64,000 nt of DNA, from the NCBI GenBank assembly GCA_965263045.1, contig CBDHGK010000026.1, positions 35,003 to 99,002 on the forward strand, given 5' to 3'. Every line of letters begins with the position of its first letter. The first letter of the stretch is position 1. The translations under genes and the position numbers were made by a program. The stretch comes from G963664115 sp965263045. GTDB taxonomy: Bacteria; Acidobacteriota; Terriglobia; 20CM-2-55-15. This document shows, piece by piece, positions 1 through 8,730 of the stretch. Under the pieces are notes generated by a model. That model worked only from the letters and a program-made list of their open reading frames with translations. It made no database searches and had not been told where the DNA came from.

Positions 1-56
1 CCGACCGGCCAAAAATGGAAATCCCGGGTACGACGACCAACACAAGAGGAGTTGCA

Positions 57-1232
57 ATGAAACCATTAGGGAGACTCGCCACGCTCCTGGTGACAATGGC
101 GTGCGCACTGCCCGCTATCGCTCAGTCCGACGAAACCGCAAAACGCTTCCATGTCTTTCCGCAGCTCGCCGATGGGGGTGGGTGGCAATCTGTCCTGCTC
201 GTCACGAACGTTGCGCAGTCATCGAGCTTCTGCACGTTCGAATTACACGGCCTGAGTTTGGACAGGTTCCCTGAGGTCAGCGGCATCACGATGTCCGGTT
301 CAACGGCAACATTCGAGATACCGGGACCCCGCGGTTATCGGGTATGGCGCACCAAGAACGAATCGGCATTGGCATCTGGATACGCGACTCTTGATTGCAC
401 GGCCCCTACGGTTGCTCAAGTGCTGTATGCGTCGAGAGACGGATCGGGTGTGACGGGAATGGCCACGGTATTCAGCTCACAGGCTGGAACGGTCTTCCAG
501 TTTCCGGTTCTGACGGCAGATGCCTCGCTCGGAATCGCGATCGCAAACGATACGAACACGGAGGCCTCCTGTCGTTTTGTGCTGGAAAGTCCCGAACGAG
601 AGGAGCTCGGGCAAGCGATGCTGCAGGTCTCTTCAAAATCCAACGTCCCGCGATTTCTTTCCGACGTCATCCAAGTGCCGAACGGGTTCACCGAAGGATC
701 CGCGACCGTGTCCTGCGATCAGCAAGTCTCTGTTGTCGGACTGCAGTTTGCCGGGGCCATCTTCTTGACTCTGCCACCCACCGTTTTCTCCACGACCCCG
801 GCAGATGTCGAGACCTCGACTCCAGATCCGCCGCCTCCGCCGCCGCGTGGCACACTCACGCCCGGACAGTTCGCCAACTTCCGCCTGGGGCCGGCTGAAA
901 GCGCGACGCTCTACCTTGGGAATTCGTTCCGGTTGGAGGTTCCCGAAAACGCCTCCCGCGTAATCTTCACGCTGGAATCCGTCGATCCCGATGTCGATGT
1001 AAATTTGTATGTCCGCTTTGGACAGAACAACGCCTTTCAGAATGGAATTGTCACGGACCACCGCTCCTCAGGCCCCACAGGCAATGAACAGGTCGTCATT
1101 ACCCCGAGCTCCGACCCGGCGCTTCGAGCCGGAACGTACTTCGTCTCGTTAGGCCTCTTTGATGTGGGCGTCGTCGCTGAGGGCACGCTCCTGGCGACAG
1201 TGGAACTCGGCGGAGCGACGGATCCGCTGTAG
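57..1232 (+). CDS. Secreted protein with C-terminal PPC domain
   Basis: A 391-residue exported protein. The ATG at 57 is preferred over an in-frame ATG at 15 because it follows a purine-rich ribosome site (agagga, 44-49) and opens a clear Sec signal peptide (residues 1-22, ending LPAIAQ). Residues about 30-245 form a cysteine-containing beta-rich domain with the phrases QLADGGGW and SLGIAIAND. A proline-rich linker follows (about 257-263). Residues about 266-385 resemble the bacterial pre-peptidase C-terminal (PPC) domain, with the typical FRL / DVDVNLYV / GTYFVSL pattern. The first domain recurs at the C-terminus of the split nuclease gene at 53772-55074. No catalytic residues are visible, so a binding or surface role is inference. 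Confidence 0.75.
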   Translation: MKPLGRLATLLVTMACALPAIAQSDETAKRFHVFPQLADGGGWQSVLLVTNVAQSSSFCTFELHGLSLDRFPEVSGITMSGSTATFEIPGPRGYRVWRTKNESALASGYATLDCTAPTVAQVLYASRDGSGVTGMATVFSSQAGTVFQFPVLTADASLGIAIANDTNTEASCRFVLESPEREELGQAMLQVSSKSNVPRFLSDVIQVPNGFTEGSATVSCDQQVSVVGLQFAGAIFLTLPPTVFSTTPADVETSTPDPPPPPPRGTLTPGQFANFRLGPAESATLYLGNSFRLEVPENASRVIFTLESVDPDVDVNLYVRFGQNNAFQNGIVTDHRSSGPTGNEQVVITPSSDPALRAGTYFVSLGLFDVGVVAEGTLLATVELGGATDPL

Positions 1233-1328
1233 CCAACCGAAGACAAGACGGAAGTTGGGAGATTACCGTCGGAATCCGCCGTCTGTCACCGGGCATCTAA
1301 AAGGGGCTCATGGCCGCGAACCGCGTTT

Positions 1329-1566
1329 TCACTGAGGCGTGGATTGCGGCTTGATGAATCCTTCCGTTGCCACTTCGAGTCTGGCTATGCGCACGACAAG
1401 GCTTGTTTCCAGCTTGCCGATGCGATCAACCAAGCCTAACTCCACCTTACCCACGCGCTCGCCCAGAGCTGTAATGTCCTTACGCAAGCCACGAATGGTC
1501 GGAACGATGGATGATGGCGGCCAAGCCGATGGCCGCGCCAATGATGGCGATCGATTCTTGGCTCAT
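1329..1566 (-). pseudogene. Small membrane/coiled-coil protein, frameshifted copy 1
   Basis: Reading from the ATG at 1566 gives MSQESIAIIGAAIGLAAII, a single hydrophobic segment. A frame change follows, then a charged coiled-coil tail (RGLRKDITALGERVGKVE) ending FIKPQSTPQ at the stop. Removing one copy of a 4-bp tandem duplication (catc) in the GCCATCATCCATCGTT stretch restores a single frame of about 78 residues. A second copy lies at 29194-29369; it shares the same upstream bases (ctatactgaccag) and the same ending (TPQ) and is also frameshifted. I recognise the type (one membrane helix plus a short coiled coil) but not a function. Confidence 0.7.
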
Positions 1567-1731
1567 CTGGTCAGTATAGACTTCCCGTTCTGATTTCAGA
1601 CCGAATTTGGAATGAAGACCGAAGAAGAGGAGAAGCCATGCCGAAGGATGCGTTGACGCAACGTCAGGGTCGGAAACCGGCAGGGTTCTGTTAGGAAGAA
1701 ACGCTCGTTATGGCCGAACAGTTTAGTAGCG

Positions 1732-1750
1732 TGGAATGTGACGCATTCCA
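1732..1750. repeat. Short inverted repeat
   Basis: TGGAATG and CATTCCA are perfect 7-bp arms separated by TGACG. The repeat lies just upstream of the recombinase remnant and could be an operator or recombination half-sites. Nothing else supports a role. Confidence 0.3.
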
Positions 1751-1798
1751 TGTTTCGTATCTGTCAGATAAAATACCAGAAGCCGTATTCCATGGACA

Positions 1799-2008
1799 GG
1801 TCGTGAAAACCGTCGCCTCCTCAAGCTGGGCGTTTCCAAGACCGCCATCGCCAAGCTCAAAGGCGTGTCCCGTACTACCCTCTACAGCTTCATGAGGACC
1901 CGCGAGGGCTCAAGCCGAGCCGTTAGCATTTCAGCACGAATCGTGTCGGTACCCTATATTGGAGAAATTGGAGAACTTCTCGACAATCTGACGGTGGGCG
2001 GATTCTGA
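1799..2008 (+). pseudogene. Serine-recombinase C-terminal helix-turn-helix remnant
   Basis: One frame reads GRENRRLLKLGVSKTAIAKL then KGVSRTTLYSFMRTR, the pattern of the DNA-binding helix-turn-helix at the end of resolvase/invertase serine recombinases. There is no start codon and no catalytic domain upstream. The last 35 or so residues before the stop at 2006-2008 do not match the family. This is the tail of a recombinase gene left by a rearrangement. Confidence 0.5.
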
Positions 2009-2071
2009 AGCACATAGTCCGTGAGCCAAGCTCCAATAACGACTCGCGAAGGCAGAACGTCGCGGATCAGA

Positions 2072-2719
2072 TCAATGGATTGTCTGCTTGTTCACTGCGA
2101 TGGTCGAGATGGCCTGTCGGCGTGCTTGCGTGCAGGAAAGCACCACCACGTGAAGCTCTTTCTCCGCGATGCGTGAGATCTTCACCACACCTTCAAGGGT
2201 CCTTGCCGTGTCCTCTTCCGACGTCGACGGTGCCGGCTCTCTTGCCACGAGATCGAGAATGCCGTGCAGCATGGCGTTGATATCGGTGAGATGATTCAGC
2301 GCTTCGTTGGCCCGTTCCGGCAGGTCGATGGCCTCTTCGTCCCCGAACAGGCCGTCGATGAAGCCTTCCAATTCCTCAGTGCGCGTTTGGCAGAAGAGGC
2401 GAAGACCCTCCCGGTCCGTCTTGGCGGCCATCCTCGCCAATCGGACTGGTTTGACTCCCGATTGGTGTTTTGTCAATTCGTTCCACAGGTTCATCATGGT
2501 CTCGAACAGTTCATTGACGGCCTCCACATTATCGAACACAGGCATCTCGCCGCCCCACAGTCTCTCAATGGTTTTGATGGGTGATGCGTCGAGCTTGGGC
2601 GTCGCGACATTGCCGAGGAGCCGCATGCGAACAACATGAAACGGAACCTGACAAGCATAGCGGTCCAATAGAGCGCGGACCGCCTTCGAACCGACGTATT
2701 TGAGCGAAGGCTTCTTCAT
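2072..2719 (-). CDS. Conserved-looking hypothetical protein, 215 residues
   Basis: An intact mostly helical cytoplasmic protein starting ATG at 2719. It has no signal peptide or membrane segment. The middle (about 60-175) is rich in amphipathic helices, with the phrases LWNELTKHQ, GFIDGLFG and LPERANEALNHL. The C-terminus carries CTQARRQAIS. I recall proteins of this general pattern near mobile elements but cannot assign a family or function. The neighbours are a recombinase stump and a chimeric gene fragment, so it may be cargo of a mobile element. Confidence 0.55.
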   Translation of the reverse strand: MKKPSLKYVGSKAVRALLDRYACQVPFHVVRMRLLGNVATPKLDASPIKTIERLWGGEMPVFDNVEAVNELFETMMNLWNELTKHQSGVKPVRLARMAAKTDREGLRLFCQTRTEELEGFIDGLFGDEEAIDLPERANEALNHLTDINAMLHGILDLVAREPAPSTSEEDTARTLEGVVKISRIAEKELHVVVLSCTQARRQAISTIAVNKQTIH

Positions 2720-2973
2720 GAGTTCCCGGTGTTTCGGTTTCCTGTATTTACACCGTTGGTCTGTCGAGGTGATATGTTTGACCGTTTCCGCTCCGGATCG
2801 TTTCTCGCCCAGATATCCCGATCCACCGACTCACCTTTGCAGATCGCTTCCGAGGCTTTTGCGGAGGAACCCCATCCCCAATCCTCGCCGAACGTCATAC
2901 ATCCCATGCAGAACGGGCTGACTCGAAGCCCCGAACGGCCCAGTGTTACATAACGATCCAATGGCATTCTCAT
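2716..2973 (-). pseudogene. Chimera: aldo/keto reductase N-terminus joined to another gene's tail
   Basis: From the ATG at 2973 the first 40 residues (DRYVTLGRSGLRVSPFCMG then FGEDWGWG) are the N-terminal strand-and-loop of the aldo/keto reductase family, normally about 330 residues long. At about position 2850 the frame runs straight into EAICKGESVDRDIWARNDPE, which matches the C-terminus (EAICDGEPVDREIWARNDPE) of the hypothetical protein at 51203-51583. A deletion therefore fused two unrelated genes. The reductase has lost its catalytic Asp, Tyr, Lys and His and cannot be active. Confidence 0.65.
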
Positions 2974-3178
2974 TGCTCCTTGACTGCGCGTCGTTGTCAC
3001 TCTCCTCGAACCATCTCGCTGTTATCGCCGCCACCACGATAATCCCAGATGCTGAAGCGGCGAACGGCTGTAGTGCAGGGTCACATTTCCGACGCTCGTC
3101 CCACGACCTTTCGATGCAGAATCAATCCTGAACGTCCTCGTCGTTAGATGTTTCCTCCGGTTGAATATTTTTCAGTGA

Positions 3179-3646
3179 TTATTCCAGTAGGCTGCGCAGC
3201 ATCCAGGCTGTCTTTTCGTGGATCTGCAGCCGCGCGGCTGCCACGTCCACGGTCGATTGGTCGTTGACTGCATCGGCCGTTGCTATGACCTTGCGTGCCG
3301 TGCGGCAGACGGCCTCATGTCCTTCGACCAGAACCCGAATCATCTCGGTCGCGGTCGGCACTCCTTCGGTATCCCGGACCGACGCCAGCTTGGAGTATGC
3401 GGCGTAGCTCGCAGGGGCCGGGTGTCCCAGAGCTCTGATGCGTTCGGCGACCGTGTCCACCGCCAGTGCGAGTTCGTTGTACTGCTGCTCGAACATGAGG
3501 TGAAGGGTCTGGAACATCGGGCCGGTCACGTTCCAGTGGAAATTATGAGTCTTCAAGTAGAGTGTGTAGCTGTCGGCCAGCAACTTTGAGAGTTCTTTGG
3601 CCAAAGCCTTGCGGTCTGTGGCTTTGATTCCGATGTCTATCTTCAT
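3179..3646 (-). CDS. dps: Dps/ferritin-like DNA-protection protein
   Basis: A 155-residue protein of typical Dps length. Dps proteins form dodecamers that oxidise and store iron with hydrogen peroxide and so protect DNA. The ferroxidase signature is complete: H37 in HNFHWNV, H49 in TLHLMFEQ, and D64 and E68 in AVDTVAERI. The late HEKTAWMLRSLLE end is also typical. The N-terminus is short, so DNA binding through a long basic tail is not evident. It stands alone, with decayed DNA on both sides, and may be the only housekeeping-type gene in the first 8 kb. Confidence 0.9.
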   Translation of the reverse strand: MKIDIGIKATDRKALAKELSKLLADSYTLYLKTHNFHWNVTGPMFQTLHLMFEQQYNELALAVDTVAERIRALGHPAPASYAAYSKLASVRDTEGVPTATEMIRVLVEGHEAVCRTARKVIATADAVNDQSTVDVAAARLQIHEKTAWMLRSLLE

Positions 3647-3825
3647 GATGCCTCCTGAAGCTCACAACGCCCGAGCCGGAATGACTCGCCACGGTCATCT
3701 TCCCAGTAGAATAACAAGAACATCACGATCGAAAAAGTGCAGCTCATCGCCAGAATTTAAAACCCGGCAGCGCTTTAGCGCACCGAGGATGGGTGCGGGT
3801 CCTCCACGCACCGCTCCCCCACATC

Positions 3826-4654
3826 GGTTCTGGTGCACATTAGGATTGTCGGAACGATAAAAATCCGGCGTGAGCCGTGGCGATGCGGACTATGCGGCCA
3901 TGACGTGACGCCAGATCAGGGCGGGATTCGACCGCCATGGGATCGGAATTACGAACTGGCGTTTGTGAATCTTCTGGGCCAGTTCGATGCCGATAATCAC
4001 GCGTCGCGCATTGTAGAACGTCTTGAATCCCAACATCGGGCGAAAGCGCCCCTTCACCCGGCGATGGTCCTGCTCCACAACGTTGTTCAGGTATTGACAG
4101 CAACGAATCTTCACCGGGTTCCGTCCGCGGAAGTTGAACTCCCCGTTCATTCCCATGCGCCGTAGCGCACTATGGTTCGGCTGGTGACCATCCAGGGTGA
4201 TGCTATGCGGCTCCTGATGATGCTTCAGTGCCTTCGGAAAGAAGGCCGTCGCCGCCGCGATGCCACGGGTTCGACTGAGAAAGAACTCCACGGTGTTGCC
4301 CTGTCCGTCCACGGCTCGATAGAGGTACATCCACTGGCCCCGAACCTTGATGAACGTTTCATCAACCCGCCAGCTCCCACCCACCTGTCGCTCGAATGGG
4401 CTCCACCGCTTTTCGCAGGTTTCGGCATAGCGAATGACCCAACGCAAGATCGTGGTATGCGAAATCGATAAACCCCGCTCACCTAAAATTACGACCAGGT
4501 CTCGATAACTCAGTTTGAAGCGAAAATACCAGCGCAGGCAGAGGAGAATGATGTCGTCTTCGAACCAACGTCCGGCAAATAGAGAATTCCGTTCAGTTTT
4601 GCGATGCGCCATATCCCATTATCGCCAATCCTCTTGCCTGTCTGCACCAGAACC
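3826..4654 (-). mobile_element. IS6-family element, type A, copy 1
   Basis: 829 bp bounded by perfect 12-bp terminal repeats GGTTCTGGTGCA (3826-3837) and TGCACCAGAACC (4643-4654). It encloses one transposase gene. The 8 bp on each side (cccacatc and cagtcagt) do not match, so this copy did not arrive by simple insertion here, or a deletion beside it removed one duplication. Copy 2 is at 31354-32180; fragments lie at 27530-27715 and 42710-42915. Confidence 0.88.
3890..4612 (-). CDS. IS6-family transposase (type A, copy 1)
   Basis: A 240-residue DDE transposase of normal IS6 length. It has an N-terminal helix-turn-helix (SYRDLVVILGERGLSISHTT), then the catalytic core with VDETFIKVRG (first Asp) and ITLDGHQPNH (second Asp), and the YLNNVVEQDHR motif supplying the Glu. 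It is nearly identical to the protein at 31396-32118. IS6 elements move by replicative cointegration and often leave deletions next to themselves, which fits the truncated genes around the copies in this window. Confidence 0.93.
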   Translation of the reverse strand: MAHRKTERNSLFAGRWFEDDIILLCLRWYFRFKLSYRDLVVILGERGLSISHTTILRWVIRYAETCEKRWSPFERQVGGSWRVDETFIKVRGQWMYLYRAVDGQGNTVEFFLSRTRGIAAATAFFPKALKHHQEPHSITLDGHQPNHSALRRMGMNGEFNFRGRNPVKIRCCQYLNNVVEQDHRRVKGRFRPMLGFKTFYNARRVIIGIELAQKIHKRQFVIPIPWRSNPALIWRHVMAA

Positions 4655-4698
4655 CAGTCAGTTTGGTTGCCGTCTTGGTCCGTCCACACCGGACCGTC

Positions 4699-6174
4699 CT
4701 ATTTCGCGACTGCATCGCATTCCGGCCACGGTATCAGACCAAGCCGAGACAGCTTTGTTCCGAGCGCTGATGGCACGGCAGACGCATTCGGATTGAGACT
4801 ATGCAAGAGCAACTGCTCCTTGGCTCCCTTTAAGGTGTGCACGTACGCACCGCTCGGCCCGAACGACATCTTGGCCTTGGCATCTACTCCCTTTGGAAAC
4901 TTCAGCGAGACGACCAGAATGTCATCGTCGGTGATTGAGATGCCGCCGATCGGGCCCATGAACCTCTTGCAGAGGTGGCTTATCCAGGGCTCGGCGTGCC
5001 AAGCCGTACTCGCTGCCTTCATACGCCGCTCGCCCCACACCTCCGCGACCTTGGATCGAAGCGCCGACAAGGCCGCCGCAGTCGTCGCCGCACGTGGATT
5101 GGCGGCGTAATCGGCCGGATCGATTGTCCTGCTTAACGGCGTGGTGGGACTGTCACTGCTCCCCAGAAGTCCCGGCCAGAACCAATCTGAAATGGACTCC
5201 AGCGGTTCTTTGCTTGTAGCGTCTCGATCTGAGTCTTCGCTAACATCGGCGGACTTGGCCGACTCTGAGTCGCAATCCGTCGCCTGCGGTGCGGGAGGTA
5301 GGCCTGCTGGTTCCGGCGGCCTCTCGTCGAGCGAACCTAACATCGCACACGACACCTTGAGATCGACCACGCTCTCTAACGGCTCCTCGCCCGCCCAGAT
5401 CACAAACCGGTATTCGCGTTGCCCGGCGAACCTGTGGTGCTTCACGAAAATAGGCAACAGCACTCGCTCTGCGTCGGTCTGAGCAGAATCGATTGTGCGG
5501 AACGGGTCTCCGACATAAATCACCGGCCCGTGGACGATCAGTTGTCCTCGCGTTTGCGTTTCTACGACCTCGTCTCCGTAGGAGTCGGTTGATATCTGGT
5601 CCCTGCCTTGCGGTCCCAATTGCTCCACGACCATGAGGCCTAGAGACCATGCGAACTGGCTGGGTCTATGGACATAGTCCACGTGGTCGTATTCGGGTTC
5701 GAGCGATTCCCTGAAGCGATCCCACTGTTCGCCGGTCGTTGGTTCAATCGCAGTGCTGTAAATCCAGCAGTTTCGGCCAAACAGAATCCTCGTGCCGCGT
5801 TCCGTAGTCGTCTTGGTGCTCCTAGCCGTCATGCATATCGATTCGCCGATGCTCTCCGCGCACTTTCCGACCTCGTCGTAGAATTCCTGATCCTCCCGCA
5901 GATCCTGGGGATCCTCGGTCCGCTGTTCTGTGATCACAGTAGTGGACGCCGCCCCTTCCGAAGGATCCCGAACAAGTCCTTCGCCGTAGTTCCGGAAGTG
6001 CGCCGGCTTGGAAACACGGATTGTCCCGAGCATGCGCATGGCGTGCTCTGGGCGCCCGCATTTGACGAGCGTCGATACCGAGACTCGGTCTGCTGGGGCA
6101 CGAGCATTGACGCGCCAGACGGTGACACTATTTCCCGCGTCGTCCGATACCCTGCTCTCCGTCGAAAATTGCAT
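4699..6174 (-). CDS. Unrecognised protein divergent from a retron-type RT
   Basis: About 491 residues from the ATG at 6174 (a TTG start at 6198 is also possible). No signal peptide or membrane helix. The middle contains FGRNCWIYSTAIEP, then about 110 residues later GPVIYVGDPFRTIDSA and HRFAGQREYRFVIWAGEEP. This aromatic/EYRF pattern loosely recalls DUF2971-like defence-associated proteins, but I cannot assign the family. A low-complexity Ser/Asp-rich linker follows, then a C-terminal segment with ITDDDILVVSLKF. It is transcribed away from the reverse transcriptase at 6294-7331, with about 120-250 bp between them, so it is a candidate accessory or effector gene of that system. IS6 copy 1 sits only 44 bp past its stop. 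Confidence 0.6.
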   Translation of the reverse strand: MQFSTESRVSDDAGNSVTVWRVNARAPADRVSVSTLVKCGRPEHAMRMLGTIRVSKPAHFRNYGEGLVRDPSEGAASTTVITEQRTEDPQDLREDQEFYDEVGKCAESIGESICMTARSTKTTTERGTRILFGRNCWIYSTAIEPTTGEQWDRFRESLEPEYDHVDYVHRPSQFAWSLGLMVVEQLGPQGRDQISTDSYGDEVVETQTRGQLIVHGPVIYVGDPFRTIDSAQTDAERVLLPIFVKHHRFAGQREYRFVIWAGEEPLESVVDLKVSCAMLGSLDERPPEPAGLPPAPQATDCDSESAKSADVSEDSDRDATSKEPLESISDWFWPGLLGSSDSPTTPLSRTIDPADYAANPRAATTAAALSALRSKVAEVWGERRMKAASTAWHAEPWISHLCKRFMGPIGGISITDDDILVVSLKFPKGVDAKAKMSFGPSGAYVHTLKGAKEQLLLHSLNPNASAVPSALGTKLSRLGLIPWPECDAVAK

Positions 6175-6293
6175 ATGCCGCACCCGTTCCTCGTTCAAAG
6201 TTATGGAGCTCGAACCGCTTGCGCCTCTCGCCGTCGTTGTCCGACCCCTTTATGATGGCGGCTGGCACCGACCCACGTTGATGCCTTCAGGTT

Positions 6294-7331
6294 ATGAAAC
6301 TTCCGGTGACTGCCGCCACCGGAAGTCACTGTCCGCCATTCCATGCACACGAACGAGGCAGAGCCCTTCGCCACACGTCGAGCCACACGGGGCGGTTGCC
6401 GACTTTGTCCTCGTCCGGGCAATGTCAAGTTAACCGGAATTCACTCTTTTTCGACGCGAAATCAATTCTAGCCAGGAGGAACAATCAGCGATTTAGCTGG
6501 CATGTCAATCAGTGGGACCGCCAGGAAATCAGCCGGAAGGCGAGGCTGATCGACAACCCGAAGGAAGACCTCAAGGACATACAACGGCGCATCAGGGATC
6601 GACTCCTCGTCGATCTGCCGCTGCCTGAGTGGATGCACGGCTGCGTCAAGGGCCGTTCACCGCTGACGAACGCCACGCTTCATCAGCATGGGTCACATAT
6701 AGCCCAGGTGGACGTCAAGGGATTCTTCCCTGCCATCACGAACGCAATGGTGTACAAGATTTTCCGGAAGATGGGTATGGGCCAAGGGCTAGCGGGGCTG
6801 CTCACCCGGCTGACGACGCGCCGTGGACACCTTCCCCAAGGCGCGCCGACGAGCGACCGGCTCGCAAACCTGCACCTCGCAACCGCAGCTGAGCGCCTCG
6901 AAACAATTTCGAATGAGCTTGGCCTGACGCTGTCTGCCTACGTAGACGATCTGGCGCTTTCTGGTATCGGCTCTCACAACGCGATCGGCCCTGTCATCAA
7001 AACACTCAAGGAGGTGGGCCTTTCCGTGAGCCACAAGAAATGCGGCAACGCTGGGCCCAGTGTGCCGCGTGTCGTAACTGGATATGTGACGAACGGATGC
7101 CACGGTCCGAGTGTTGGCCGCAAGGCCCGCAGCAAGATCCGATCAGCTGTTCACAAACTGATCTGTGCGAAGCGATCCGGGCAAGACACCGCTGCCCTGG
7201 AACGATCCGTCCGTGGACAAATTGCCCACCTCGCGAGAACCAACAGGGGCGCGGCCGCAACGCTGCAGCGCCAGCTGCTCGGGGCCGGCGTCGGCCAGGA
7301 TTGGGTTCGTAAGGCCGTCCCTACCCTCTGA
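6294..7331 (+). CDS. Retron-type reverse transcriptase
   Basis: The RT domain runs from about residue 66 to 335 of a 345-residue frame. Landmarks in order: NATLH (126-130), matching the retron NAXXH motif; VDVKGFFPAI (139-148) with the first catalytic Asp; LPQGAPTS (180-187); AYVDDLALSG with the YVDD box (216-219); HKK near 247-249; and VTG at 261-263, the retron VTG motif. Retron RTs convert a structured RNA into RNA-linked DNA used in antiphage defence. The true start is uncertain: ATG 6294 lies inside the hairpin, TTG 6405 is possible, and an AGGAGG at 6474-6479 has no in-frame start just after it. YVDD instead of the commoner YADD is a mild oddity. No finger/X domain of a group II intron maturase is present. 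Confidence 0.82.
   Translation: MKLPVTAATGSHCPPFHAHERGRALRHTSSHTGRLPTLSSSGQCQVNRNSLFFDAKSILARRNNQRFSWHVNQWDRQEISRKARLIDNPKEDLKDIQRRIRDRLLVDLPLPEWMHGCVKGRSPLTNATLHQHGSHIAQVDVKGFFPAITNAMVYKIFRKMGMGQGLAGLLTRLTTRRGHLPQGAPTSDRLANLHLATAAERLETISNELGLTLSAYVDDLALSGIGSHNAIGPVIKTLKEVGLSVSHKKCGNAGPSVPRVVTGYVTNGCHGPSVGRKARSKIRSAVHKLICAKRSGQDTAALERSVRGQIAHLARTNRGAAATLQRQLLGAGVGQDWVRKAVPTL
6299..6326 (+). ncRNA. Strong hairpin upstream of the RT, candidate retron RNA element
   Basis: ACTTCCGGTG (6299-6308) and CACCGGAAGT (6317-6326) form a perfect 10-bp stem around the loop actgccgc. An alternative pairing exists: ggcggctggcacc (6257-6269) can pair with ggtgactgccgcc (6305-6317) at 11 of 13 positions. Retron msr-msd RNAs lie directly upstream of their RT and contain such stem-loops, so this is the place to look. 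I could not find convincing a1/a2 flanking repeats or a branching guanosine, so RNA ends are not called. Confidence 0.35.
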
Positions 7332-7412
7332 CAATGCCGAACAAAATGCTCTGCCATGGGTGTCTTCTCCCCGGAAGGCGGTTGCCATGACCATGATCTT
7401 ATGGAAGGCCCG

Positions 7413-7729
7413 ATGAACAGCGTAAAGGCATCCGAATTGAAAGCCAAGTGTCTCAACCGACTGGATCGAGTGGCGCAGACCGGAGAGCCGCTGGTTATTA
7501 CGAAGAACGGCAAACCGGTATCGAAATCACCTCGGCCTTGCGCGCCCGAATCGTCCGGGAACGCCAAGTCGTTTTTCGTGCTGTTGAGTTGGATGAGATA
7601 CCTGGCTGCGAACTTGAGGCGTTCTTAAATACTGCCAGATCCGATGGCCTGCTACAGCTTCTCTTGAGTGTAGTCGGCACTCATGATGTCGTTGTCCTCC
7701 TGCTTTCTATTTCTTCGCTCTCTGTCTGA
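7413..7729 (+). pseudogene. Phd/YefM-type antitoxin remnant run into a PIN-like fragment
   Basis: From the ATG at 7413 the product begins MNSVKASELKAKCLNRLDRV and continues to ITKNGKPVSK, the standard N-terminal half of a Phd/YefM antitoxin. It then diverges abruptly. In the next frame the DNA reads GIEITSALRARIVRERQ then LEAFLNTARSDGLLQ, which could be an inner piece of a PIN-domain toxin. A small deletion with frame change probably joined the two. Neither half looks functional. Confidence 0.5.
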
Positions 7730-7867
7730 ATCCGAGCGGGGGCGTCAATCCGGCCTTCTTAAAAACTTCGATCATCCACGTGAAGCCGATCCAGTTTCGT
7801 TTCCGGCGTCTCTACGTGGGCCGAGGTGCTCCAGAAGGGTAAGCAGAATTCAGGATAGCAGCCCTAA

Positions 7868-8730
7868 CTATGACTCGCTGGCATCACGTTCCTCGATTGC
7901 TTTACGTTTCTTATCGGGCAACTTCTCATAGACCTCATCGATGTGCTTGGGGATGGAGATCATTTTATCCGCGATTAGGTTCAACATACCGAACAGGCTC
8001 TCAGCGGTCGCACGGTTATCACGTAGATCCATCTGGCCTGGATGAACCGCATTGTTGCCGATGACACGAATGCTATCGAGAGCTTTCTGAACACGTGTAT
8101 CGAGCCCGGCTTTGACCAGCGCGGCGATGTCGTCGTTGAGGTTCTCACCAGGCTGACCGAGTTCCTTACAAAGCTTTTGAATGGCGAGCCGGATCAACGC
8201 AGCGGATCCTCTGGGCGACTCCCCGAGAATGCGGCTGGCCTCATCGTAGTCTCGGCGTATATCGTCGGAGAGATCAGGATTAGCAGGCGGCGCCTCACCA
8301 GCTCGTGGATACTCCAGTCGACCGTTCACCCAGACGGATATCCTCTCGCAGTTGAAGCACTCGGAGAGGTGTACGTTGCCCACTAGGGTATAAACACGCA
8401 CGCCCTCTTTGGTACGTCCGATGTACGGATATTCCCGCGGCTCAAAAATAATGGGGAGCGGATTATTGCTATCTCGCTTTTCGGCCCCTAACGAGTACCA
8501 AGACTGATGTGCCAATGCATGGCAGTGCGGGCAGTTGAAGGCAGTTTCTCGGCTTGAAGGCGGAGTGACGTGTTCCACAATGGATTCCCTATTGGTCGGA
8601 CATTTCAAGCAAAAGCTCCGGGGTTTCCGAGGAAGCAGGCTCTTCTCTGGGGCACTATGCGCCTCCATGGCACCGGCCTGATATTGTAGCCAGCGCACCT
8701 TGAAGCGCGGCTGCCTTCCCGGATAGCGGC

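Noticed and set aside
1710..1895. 61-codon frame starting MAEQFSS
   Set aside because: Its second half is an out-of-frame reading of the recombinase remnant; no ribosome site of note.
5668..6255. 195-codon plus-strand frame near the retron locus
   Set aside because: Antisense to the N-terminal part of the 491-residue gene; no independent support.
6294..7331. Group II intron origin of the RT
   Set aside because: No maturase X or endonuclease domain and no intron RNA domains V/VI downstream; the NAXXH and VTG motifs point to retrons.
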